The position numbers were made by a program, and so were the translations under genes. From Micromonospora sp. WMMD1155 (GTDB lineage Bacteria > Actinomycetota > Actinomycetes > Mycobacteriales > Micromonosporaceae), in NCBI RefSeq assembly GCF_029581275.1, contig NZ_CP120742.1:1-64000 (forward strand): a stretch of 64,000 nt of DNA. The letters are read 5' to 3'. The notes under the pieces were generated by a model that had not been told where the DNA came from, did not search any database, and saw only the letters and a list, made by a program, of their open reading frames with translations. Within the stretch, counting starts at the first letter, position 1. Every line of letters begins with the position of its first letter. Below are positions 35,660-44,100 of this stretch, piece after piece.

Positions 35660-38059
35660 ATGGCCACCGAGACCCTCGCGGACGGCACGGTCGTCGAATA
35701 CGCCGACGACGGATCGGTGCTCCGGCAGACCTCTCCGGACGGCTCCGTCTACAGCGGCTTCGACGCCGACGGTCGCGCACACCACCTGGAGATCCCCGGC
35801 TCGGCGGGTCAGCCGGCGAGGTCGGCGGCCATCACCTACGACGGTGACCACACCATCTACACGTACACCGACCGGTCGATCGTCACCTACGACGGCAGTG
35901 GCGCGGTCCTTGAGGAGCGGACCGCCGACGGCAGCGTCTACACCAGGTTCGACGCCGACGGCAAACCCCATCACGTCGACATTCCCGCGAAGGACGGCAC
36001 CCCGGCCAGCTCCGCCGACATCGCCTACCACGGCGGCGACACGGTCTACACGTACGCCGACGGAACCGCTGTCACCTTCGACAGCGCCGGAACGATCCGG
36101 GAGGAGAAGACCGCCGACGGCAGCGAATACACCGAGTTCGACGCCGCGGGGCGACCGCACCACATCGAGATCCCGGCCGGAAACGGCGACCCGGCCTCGT
36201 CGGCCTCGATCGCGTACGACAACCCCTACACGATCTACACCTACGCCGACAAGACGGTGCTGAAGTTCCAGACCAGCAACAACGAGTTGGTCAGCCAGAC
36301 GATGCCGGACGGCACCGTCTACACGAGGTTCGACGCGAGTAACCGGCCACAGCACGTCGACGTGCCGCCGTTCGCAGGAAAGCCGGCCACCTCGGCCGAC
36401 ATCGCGTACGGCGACGGCACGGTCATCTACACCTACGCCGACGGAACCGTGCTCACCTACGACGAGGCGACCAACGAGCTGATCACGCAGAGGACGGCGG
36501 ACGGTCTCGTCTACTCGCAGTTCGAGGACGACAAGCCGCGGCACGTCGAGATTCCGCCGACCGACGGCAGGCCGGCCACCTCGGCCGACATCAGTTACGT
36601 CGACGGCCACACCGTCTACGCGTACGCGGACGGGTCGGTCGTCACCTACGGCGCGGACGGCACGACGGTCCTCAGCGAGAAACTGCCCGACGGCACCGTC
36701 TACAGCGAGTTCGAGGGCGGAAAGCCGCATCACGTGGAGATGCCGGCGGCCAACGGCAATGCTCCGACCTCGGCCGACATCACGTACGACGGCGGCAACA
36801 CGATCTACACCTACCCGGACGACACGGTTGTCACCTACGGACCGGACGGCACGACGATCCTCAGCGAGAGGATGCCGAACGGGATGGTCTTCACCCGCTT
36901 CGACGCCGAGGGCAACCCGCACCACATCGAGATCCCGCCGATCGACGGGAAGCCGCCCACGTCGGCGGACATCAGCTACGACGGCGGCAACACGATCTAC
37001 ACGTACCCCGACAGGACGGTCGTCACCTACGGGCCGGACGGCAGCACGGTCCTCAGCGAGAAGATGCCCGACGGGACCGTCTACAGCCGGTTCGACGCCG
37101 ACGGCAACCCGCAGCACGTCGAGATTCCCGCGCAGGACGGACGGCCCGCCACCTCGGCCGAGATCACGCACGACGGTGGCCAGGCGACCTACACCTACCC
37201 GGACGGTACGCGCGTCACCTTCGACTCGGCGTCCGGCGAGCTGGTCAAGCAGCAGATGCCGGACAACTGGACGATCTTCTACACCGACGGCAAGCCGACG
37301 AGCGGGTCCAACTCGTCCAGTGGTGAGACGGTCACCATCACGTCGGACGGTAAGGGCGGATCGATCTGGACGTACTCCGACGGCGGCCCGAAGATCTGGG
37401 CGGACGCCGACGGCAAGCCGTACAAGGAGGTGGCCAACGACTGGACGTTCACGACGTTCGACTCCCAGGGGCGGCCGATCGACGGCTATCTCCGTGATCG
37501 GGACGGCTCGATCACCACCGTGCACGTCGACTACGACGTCAACGGCGCCGGTGACACGAAATGGATCTACACCCACGACGGCGAGACCACGACCGTCATC
37601 ATGAACCCGGACGGTGTCCCGCTCTCCCAGACCAACCCGAACGGCGTTACGTTCACCTACGAGGTCGGGATGCGGGAACTGCTCGAGGCGATCCAGAAGG
37701 TGTCCGACCAACGCGACATCATCAACGAGAACCTGCGGGCGATCGGCAACCAGTTCCTGACCATCCACGGCACCCTCTGGCGCAGCCCGGGCAGCGACCA
37801 CTTCCACGGGCACGTCGACGACTTCATGAATCTGTCGCGGAGCGTGGCGAGCGTGCTGTCCGAGGCGGTCCGGCGGATGCAGCTCTCGTACAACAACTAT
37901 GTCGACGTGGAGAAGTCGGTGCTCACCACCCTGACGCCGATCCCGGTGGAGGGTTCCTCGACGACCGGCTATCCGGTGCAGTCATTCGATGTGCCGGAGT
38001 CCTATCTCAACCTCGGCCCCGGGCCCGCGGTGAACGTCCCAACGCGTACGACATCGTGA
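35660..38059 (+). CDS. YD/RHS-like beta-repeat protein with C-terminal WXG100-like hairpin and Y-x3-E signal
   Basis: 799 residues, no cysteine. Residues about 5-545 contain eight units of roughly 63 residues, each with a [T/P]-D-G-T/S-V-Y-x-x-F-[D/E] strand, an H-[H/V]-x-[E/D]-I-P turn, a TSADI-x-Y strand and an IYTY-x-D-x-T-V-x-T-Y strand. This resembles RHS/YD beta-coil repeats. A degenerate ninth unit follows. From about 655 to 758 the protein becomes a helical hairpin: MRELLEAIQKVSDQRDIINE, a W707-R-S-P-G turn, then a second helix ending NNYVDVE (Y747-x3-E751). That end closely matches the WXG100 protein encoded downstream (NNYTDCE). It looks like a beta-coil cargo carrying its own WXG100-type export domain. 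ATG two bases after the preceding stop. Confidence 0.85.
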   Translation: MATETLADGTVVEYADDGSVLRQTSPDGSVYSGFDADGRAHHLEIPGSAGQPARSAAITYDGDHTIYTYTDRSIVTYDGSGAVLEERTADGSVYTRFDADGKPHHVDIPAKDGTPASSADIAYHGGDTVYTYADGTAVTFDSAGTIREEKTADGSEYTEFDAAGRPHHIEIPAGNGDPASSASIAYDNPYTIYTYADKTVLKFQTSNNELVSQTMPDGTVYTRFDASNRPQHVDVPPFAGKPATSADIAYGDGTVIYTYADGTVLTYDEATNELITQRTADGLVYSQFEDDKPRHVEIPPTDGRPATSADISYVDGHTVYAYADGSVVTYGADGTTVLSEKLPDGTVYSEFEGGKPHHVEMPAANGNAPTSADITYDGGNTIYTYPDDTVVTYGPDGTTILSERMPNGMVFTRFDAEGNPHHIEIPPIDGKPPTSADISYDGGNTIYTYPDRTVVTYGPDGSTVLSEKMPDGTVYSRFDADGNPQHVEIPAQDGRPATSAEITHDGGQATYTYPDGTRVTFDSASGELVKQQMPDNWTIFYTDGKPTSGSNSSSGETVTITSDGKGGSIWTYSDGGPKIWADADGKPYKEVANDWTFTTFDSQGRPIDGYLRDRDGSITTVHVDYDVNGAGDTKWIYTHDGETTTVIMNPDGVPLSQTNPNGVTFTYEVGMRELLEAIQKVSDQRDIINENLRAIGNQFLTIHGTLWRSPGSDHFHGHVDDFMNLSRSVASVLSEAVRRMQLSYNNYVDVEKSVLTTLTPIPVEGSSTTGYPVQSFDVPESYLNLGPGPAVNVPTRTTS
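35690..37300 (+). repeat. Eight-fold ~189-bp coding repeat
   Basis: Eight tandem units of about 63 codons; the H-x-x-[E/D]-[I/V/M]-P hallmark recurs eight times, the first two exactly 63 residues apart (41 and 104). Units differ at many positions, so this is an old, selected array unlike the recent repeats in the giant gene. Confidence 0.88.
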
Positions 38060-38216
38060 CGGCCGTCCCCCGGCCCGGGCTGATCCGACGTCCACGTCCA
38101 GGGATGCCGGTGTCCCGGAAGCGGCCACTGTCGGACGCGGGCAACGACATGCGAGAGTCGGCGGCGTAGCCGGGGTCGCCCTCCAGGACCCGGACGAGAC
38201 TTGGCGGGAGAGACCG

Positions 38217-38543
38217 ATGGCGCAACCGATCGGTATTACCTTTCAGATGCTCCAGGAAGGCAACAAGGCGTGCCTGCAGACGGTGACCGACGTCAGCGGT
38301 GAGCTGGCCAGCATGCGCTCCTACGTGTCCGATCTGGCGGCGCAGTGGCTCGGTGCTTCCTCGAAGCAGTACCAGAACCTGATGAACGACTTCGACAGGT
38401 ACGGCCAGATGCTGAACGACTCGCTGACCGGCATCGCGGACGGATTGCAGGGCAACTTCCACAATTACACCACCACCGAGGCGACCGTTGAGTCGCAGTT
38501 CAAGGACGTCAACGAAGCCATTCCCCAGGCGAATCTGAACTGA
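38217..38543 (+). CDS. WXG100 protein (EsxA/EsxB-like), first of pair
   Basis: 108 residues with the WXG100 hairpin: helix 1 about 9-42, turn W44-L-G46, helix 2 about 48-80. The C-terminal export signal Y84-T-T-T-E88 follows, in NYTTTEATV. One cysteine, C19. GGGAGAG lies about six bases before ATG 38217. WXG100 proteins are exported as dimers by the EccC motor; this one probably pairs with the next gene product 25 bases downstream. The 157-base gap upstream may contain its own promoter, allowing expression without the larger cargo genes. Confidence 0.93.
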   Translation: MAQPIGITFQMLQEGNKACLQTVTDVSGELASMRSYVSDLAAQWLGASSKQYQNLMNDFDRYGQMLNDSLTGIADGLQGNFHNYTTTEATVESQFKDVNEAIPQANLN

Positions 38544-38568
38544 CCGAGCGAGCCGACGGAGGACCACC

Positions 38569-38892
38569 ATGACCGACCCCACGGGCAGCAACCTGCGGGT
38601 GCCGCCGGAGCTGGAGTCCGCCGGCAGCCGGATGGCGAGCTACGCGGAGACCATCGAGAGTCAGCTCATCGCGCTGCGCAACAAGCTGGACCCGTTGAAG
38701 GACTACTGGCAGGGCCCGGCGCAGTCCTACTACCAGGATCTCCAGCACGAGTGGAACGTGGCCGCCGACGGCCTGCTCGGGCCGAACGGCGTGTGCGGCG
38801 AGATCGCCTCCTCGCTGAACCTGGCCTGGAACAACTACACGGACTGCGAGTGGGCCAACGTGAAGACCTGGACCACCTCGGGCGGGCGCTGA
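38569..38892 (+). CDS. WXG100 protein, second of pair
   Basis: 107 residues: helix 1 about 12-45, W47-Q-G49 turn, helix 2 about 50-90, and export signal Y90-T-D-C-E94. Two cysteines at 76 and 93; C93 lies inside the signal, which is unusual. A strong ribosome binding site (GGAGGA) precedes ATG 38569. Together with the upstream gene it forms the expected EsxB/EsxA-type heterodimer. The gene stops immediately before a strong hairpin. Confidence 0.93.
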   Translation: MTDPTGSNLRVPPELESAGSRMASYAETIESQLIALRNKLDPLKDYWQGPAQSYYQDLQHEWNVAADGLLGPNGVCGEIASSLNLAWNNYTDCEWANVKTWTTSGGR

Positions 38893-38943
38893 CCGCGGGC
38901 GGAGACGCCGGCCACACCCCCCGGCCGGCGTCTCCGCCCGCGG
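38893..38943. terminator. 21-bp perfect hairpin, bidirectional terminator
   Basis: Left arm 38893-38913 and right arm 38923-38943 are perfectly complementary over 21 bases, starting CCGCGGGCGG on the left, with a nine-base loop ACACCCCCC. It fills the space between the WXG100 stop (38892) and the stop of the convergent gene (38950), so it can end transcription from both sides. Confidence 0.9.
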
Positions 38944-38949
38944 CTAGCG

Positions 38950-40950
38950 TCACGAGTCCGGGCATTCCAGGACCGCGGTGGCCACCGCGCTGATGTTCTC
39001 GAACTGACTCGGCTGTTCCCGGGCCAACTGGGAGAGCCGGTCGATCCAGCGGCGGCGCTCCTTCGTGGCGAGCCCGGGGAGCCTGCCGCGCAGCTTCCGG
39101 ACGGCCTCCGTCGCCTGCTCCCTGGTGATCTCCCCGGTCATCAGCCGGCCGAGCGTCGTGGTGACCGTGTCGCTCACCTTGTCACCCAGCCCCGTGCCGG
39201 CCAGCGTGGCGAGGTGCGGCAACGCGTCCAGCACCCGTGCGGTGTTAGGTAGGCCGAGAACCGGGTCGAGCAGCGCGCCGTGCTCCCGATCGGCGGCGGC
39301 CAGATACCTCACGGTCTCGTCCAGCCGGTCCTGCCCGGCCAGGTGGAGGAGGGCTTCGTGCCCGGCGTACCCGCCGACCTGGGCGGCCCGCGCCGCGACC
39401 TCGGCGTGCTGGGCGACCAGTTCGGGCCCGGGGCTGGCGACCAGCGGCCGCAGGTCGGCGCTGAGCGGCTGGGACAGCAGCCTCGCCACGGCCGCCGTCG
39501 GTGCGGCGAGCGCGGCCCGGCGGCCCCGCCCGGCCGCTTCCAGCGCCTCGCCGGTAATCTCCTCGGCTGCCGGGCCGTGCGTCCCGCCCGGGTGGCGGAC
39601 GGTCCACGGGATGCCCAGGAACAACGTGTCCCCGCCGGCCGCCCCCGGATCCTGCCGGAACAGCGACGCTCCGGCCCGGTCCAGGATCGGCAGCAGCGCG
39701 GCCGGCGTGGTCCGGGCAAGGTTCACCACCGCCGGCACCACGCCGTCCCAGCCGATCTGGTCGATCCGCCTCTCGGCCGCGGCGACCACCCCGTCGGCCA
39801 ACGGTCGTCCGGGCGCCGCCGGGCGCAGCACGAGCACTGTCTGACCGGCCCCGGACGCGGCGAGGACCAGCCGCCGCAGATCGTCGGTGAGGGGGAGCCG
39901 GGCACCGACCGCCTCGACCGCGCGCCGGGCCCCGCCGGCGATCGTCCACTCCGCCAGGACGTCCACCGCGTCGCGGCCGAGCACGGACCACCCACCCGGG
40001 ACCTCGCCCCGCAGCCTAACCATCGCCTCGGCGACGGTTAGGCCGGGCGGCGACGCGACGCGGACGGACGTGGCGCCCAGCGGGGGCCGGCCGGGAGCGG
40101 CCGTGGCCGGGTCGAGAACGGCCAGCGCGCCGGTTCCCGCGTGCCGGGTGATGAGGTACGGCTGGTCGTCGGCCAGGAGCAGGGCCACCGCCTCGGGCGT
40201 CAGGGCGGACAGGTGGGCGGGCACGGCGGCGTACCCGGGCACCCGGTCGGTGGCCGCCACCCCGAGCGCAGCCGCGGCGGCGTCTCCGACGGGCAGCGCG
40301 TGCGCCCGGATACCGGTCAGCACCTCCGCGAACGCCGCCGCGACGAGTGTCGGAGAAAGGTTGATCTGCGCGCCGCCGTCGGCCAGGACGATGCGGGCGC
40401 TCGGGTAGGGCTTGGTCAGCGCCTGCGCCACGACGGATTCGGGCAGGCTCGCGTACGGGTCGTCGACCAGCGGGTCGATCGGGTGGACCACTACCGAGAC
40501 GGCGTTCCCGGCGGTGGCCGGATCGCCGTGGCCGTCCAGGTACTGCACGCCGTGCCCGGATGCCTGCGCGTCGACCGCGTCGCCGACCAGGTCGGTCAGC
40601 CACGCCTGGGTCGGCAGCCGGAGCTGGTCGGCACGTCGGGTCAGTTCGTGGAGCGTCAGGCCGGCGACGAGGTCGTGGGGCAACGCGATGACCATACGGT
40701 CGAGCGCCGCCCGGGGTTGCCGGGTGAGGAAGCCGGTCAGCCGTGTCCAGTCCAGCACCGCCTGTCCCGTCGGCACTACCGGCGCCAGCCCGCGCGCCGG
40801 TGGTGTCGCGTACGCCGCGGCGGTCGCCGCTGTATCTCCCGGGAGAACCGGCGCGCTGCCGATCAGCAGACCACCGGGGCCGAGGGCGGTCCGTCCGTCG
40901 GCGCAGAGTTCGGCGGGTGACAGTACAACCATGGGTAGCTGGATGGTCAT
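38950..40950 (-). CDS. Partner protein of the 2435-residue giant (paralogue at 60322-62424)
   Basis: 666 residues from ATG 40950, preceded by CGGGAGC; the frame extends to 41139 but without a ribosome site. No signal peptide or membrane helix. It has alternating alpha/beta segments: N-terminal ELCADGRTALGPGGLLIG, then ALDRMVIALPHDLVAG, a central region with LLADDQPYLITRHAGTGALA, and an all-helical C-terminus (from about 500) ending LECPDS. Only two cysteines are seen, one in the N-terminal ELCADG box and one four residues from the end. The 700-residue protein at 60322-62424 shares both boxes and the overall plan. It follows the giant gene on the same strand after a 154-base gap. Family unknown to me. 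Confidence 0.8.
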   Translation of the reverse strand: MTIQLPMVVLSPAELCADGRTALGPGGLLIGSAPVLPGDTAATAAAYATPPARGLAPVVPTGQAVLDWTRLTGFLTRQPRAALDRMVIALPHDLVAGLTLHELTRRADQLRLPTQAWLTDLVGDAVDAQASGHGVQYLDGHGDPATAGNAVSVVVHPIDPLVDDPYASLPESVVAQALTKPYPSARIVLADGGAQINLSPTLVAAAFAEVLTGIRAHALPVGDAAAAALGVAATDRVPGYAAVPAHLSALTPEAVALLLADDQPYLITRHAGTGALAVLDPATAAPGRPPLGATSVRVASPPGLTVAEAMVRLRGEVPGGWSVLGRDAVDVLAEWTIAGGARRAVEAVGARLPLTDDLRRLVLAASGAGQTVLVLRPAAPGRPLADGVVAAAERRIDQIGWDGVVPAVVNLARTTPAALLPILDRAGASLFRQDPGAAGGDTLFLGIPWTVRHPGGTHGPAAEEITGEALEAAGRGRRAALAAPTAAVARLLSQPLSADLRPLVASPGPELVAQHAEVAARAAQVGGYAGHEALLHLAGQDRLDETVRYLAAADREHGALLDPVLGLPNTARVLDALPHLATLAGTGLGDKVSDTVTTTLGRLMTGEITREQATEAVRKLRGRLPGLATKERRRWIDRLSQLAREQPSQFENISAVATAVLECPDS

Positions 40951-41104
40951 CAGGTGCTCCCGCGAGCGGAGGTGAGCGGCACGTCGGGTAGGGACTGGAC
41001 AGACCAACACGAGGTGAATAGAGTGTGGACAGTCCGAGCCCAGGGCGGGTCTCACCGCAGCCAGTTGCCGTCCGGGCATCATTCGGCATGGGCTGGTTTG
41101 CCGG
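40951..41104 (-). other. 154-base gap with inverted and direct repeats
   Basis: On the minus strand GGACTG and CAGTCC flank a segment of about 40 bases, and the plus strand carries GGACAG twice about 28 bases apart. A TATTCA-like box lies between them. This may be an internal promoter with an operator, or a partial terminator. Evidence is weak. Confidence 0.25.
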
Positions 41105-44100
41105 TCAGCAGTTGCTGGCCAGCCTATCGGAGAAGACACGCAGCAGCGCCACGATCTCGGCGGGCAGATCCGCCTCCAGATCCTTCAGCCGCAGCAGCCA
41201 CAGCCACTTGTCGGTAGCCGTGATCACACAGCCCGCGATGAGCGCCAGCGCCGCCCGATAGTTCTCGGCGGTCAGGTCGTCCGCCCGCTCCGGCGCGATA
41301 TCGAGCAGCAGGCCCACCGCCCGCAACAGGATGGCGTCCGCCCGGCCGGTGTCGACCTCTGCGACGCCCGGGTCCGGCGGTGGCCCGTCGCGCGCCAGCC
41401 GTCCCTCGGCGAGAGCCGTGGCCTGCGCAACGGTGATCCGCCGGTCCACCATCGACCGCAGCAGCCGGGTGGTCGACTCGCCGCGCTGCCGCACGTCGGC
41501 CTTGGGGGTCAGATGGTCGAGCGCGACCGTCAGCTCGGGCCGGCCCGCCAGCTCCAGCACGACCTGATGGGCGCGCAGCTCCCGATTGCCCGGTTCGGCG
41601 CGCACGAGCCGGTCCAGCGCGTCGCGTACCTCCGGCGCGCGCAGATCCACGAGCTCCTCGCTCAGGTAGGCCAACGCCGCGGGCCAGTCCTTCGCGGCAA
41701 GCCACGTGGCCAGCTTCGGGGGCACCGGCGGGACGTCGAGTGGGACGAGGCGGCCGGCGGCCTGCTCGCTCACCGTCGGGCCGAGCGGCAGGAGCGGTCC
41801 CGGCGCAACACCGGGCGGCCCGGTGACCTGCCAGGCGGTGTCCATCCCGGCGCTCACGCCGGTGACCGTGACAACCCGGTAGGTCTCCAGCAGCCTGCTC
41901 AGTCCCTCGGCGGCGCCGGTCGTGTAGACCACCGGTTGCAGCTCGGCGGCGGCGTACCGGCGCAGGGCCGCGCCGAGCGCCCGCAGCTCGCCGCCGAGGG
42001 GCGAGCCGGTGGACACGTCAGTGGGGAGGTTCTCCCGCTGGGCGGCCCGCGCCTGCGCGGCCCGCTCGGCCGCAGCCCGCTCGGCGCGTTCGGCACGGGC
42101 CAGCGCGTCACCGTTGACCAGGATCGCCGGGGCGTCGCCGGCCTCCGCGGCGGCCAGCATCGCCCGGAGCGCCGCCTCGCGACCGGCCCATCCGGCCTCG
42201 TCGCCGATCACCAGGACGCCCTCGATGTCCCGTACCGCTCCCGGAGTCTTCAGCGCGTCGATGATCTGCGCGCGCAGCGAGGCGGTCGGGGGCGGCACGA
42301 CGGTGGTCGTCGAGACCGCCGCCTCGCTGATCCGTTGCAGCACCGCGCCGGGAGCGGCCGGTTCCGGTACCTCGGTCGAGACCCCGATGTACGCGTGCCG
42401 GAACTCGTCGACCAGCCGCCAGTGCTCCTGGGCCAGCTCCCACCACGTCCGGCCGGCATCGTCCCAGGCGGTCAGCAGGCCGGGGAGCCGACTCTCGTGC
42501 GCGGCCCGGGCAGTCGGGTCGTCTCGGGCCGCCTGTGCGCTGTAGCGGGCGTCGTCCAACGCTTCGGCCGCCGAGGTGAACGCGTCTGCCGCCGCGGCCA
42601 GCCGTCCCTCCTGCTCGGCGACCGTCGCGAAGGCGGCGACGCGGCCCGGCTGCTCGGGGCCGGCGCGGTCCGGCGCGACCGGCAGGTGCATGGCGATGCG
42701 GGCGTCGTGCAGGCCCATTCGTAGCCGCACCATGCTCCGCTCGGCGGTGTCCGGACTGATCACCAGGCGCGGGCCGGAGAAGACGTCCCAGAGGTGCCGG
42801 GGCAGGGTGAGGGTGACGACGACCCGGCTCAGGTAGTCGACAGCGGCCGAGCGGCTCTCCGGTTTGACGTTGCCGAGCAGGCCGCCGGTGACCTTCTGCG
42901 TGTCGTCGAGGATGTGGGCGTCACCGGACACCGCGCCCGGGCCGCCCAGTCCGACGCCCTGGCCGGCGTCCTCGGCGTAGCCCCGACCGAACAGCACCCG
43001 TGGCGTCCGCAACGCCTGGTTCCGCTGGTTGGTGGTCGCGCTGACACCGCCGCTGTTCTGCCGCGCGTGTTCGCGGAACAGGCCCGAGCTGAGGCCGCCC
43101 AGCGAGGCGCTCTCCGGCAGCAGCCGGAGGTTGATGCCGATCTTCTGGCCGAAGATCTGCGTGCTGGTCACGGTGGGCAGGTCCAGGCCGTCCGCCGAGA
43201 GCATCTTCGGTACACCGGGCAGCAGCATCTCCGGCGTGATGCTCTCGTGGATCAGGTGGGTGGGGGCGTACCCGGGCTTCGCCAGCCTCCGGGCCTCCCC
43301 CTGCAACAGCGCGCCGACGGTGGCCTGGATGGCCGCGACCTGGGTCAGGTCCTCGGCGACGAACCGGGCCGGCAGAGGCAAGCCGTTGCTGAGCGACCAT
43401 CCGGGCGGGAGTTGCGCCGGTGCCGCGACCCGGTAGTGGGCCGGGGCCCCGATGGTCGTGCCCGGCGCGTGGGCCAGACGCAGGTCGCCGGCCCAGCGGT
43501 CCTGGGTGACCTCGTCGTCCACCGTCAGCAGCGGATCGCCGATCTGCTCGCCCCTGTCGAAGACGACAAGCGAGAACCGGACGGGCGTGGTGAGCCGAGC
43601 CTTGACACCCCGGCCCGAGCTGAGGTCGCTGCGCAGGGTCTCGCTGCCGGCGCTGGCCGCGTTCGCCACCTGCCTGCTGTGCCCGACCGCGTCGCCGAGG
43701 CCCCCGGCGACGTTCTCGCCGCGGTGGTTGCTGATTCCCGTTCCGGACACGCCCGCCGTGATCGAGTGACCCTGCGCCCGCTGGACCTCGCGGCTCGTCT
43801 CCTCACCGGTGACGAACTTGACGTCCAGGTCGTCGTGGTCGGCGAGGAAGCCGTCCAGGCGCGGCGGTCCGAGCGGCGTGGCGATCAGCCGGACGTCCCG
43901 CGGGTGCTGGGTGAGCCGGCTCGGCTCGATGTGCAGGACGTCGGCGCCGCCGTCGGCCATCGACGGCAGGTGCCGGGTGATCCCCTCGGCGCTGGTCAGG
44001 TATCGCAGCCGCCGGCGGTTGAGCATGGGGTCGTGCAGACCGTCGGCGGTCAGCGACTCCGACAGCGTCCGGGCGGCTCTGATCGTCGATCGCCGCGCGC

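Noticed and set aside
35642..37813. 723-codon open frame on the minus strand with repeats
   Set aside because: The apparent repeats mirror the beta-repeat protein on the other strand.
40951..41139. N-terminal extension of the 666-residue gene
   Set aside because: No ribosome site, overlaps the giant gene end, and the paralogue begins at the equivalent of ATG 40950.
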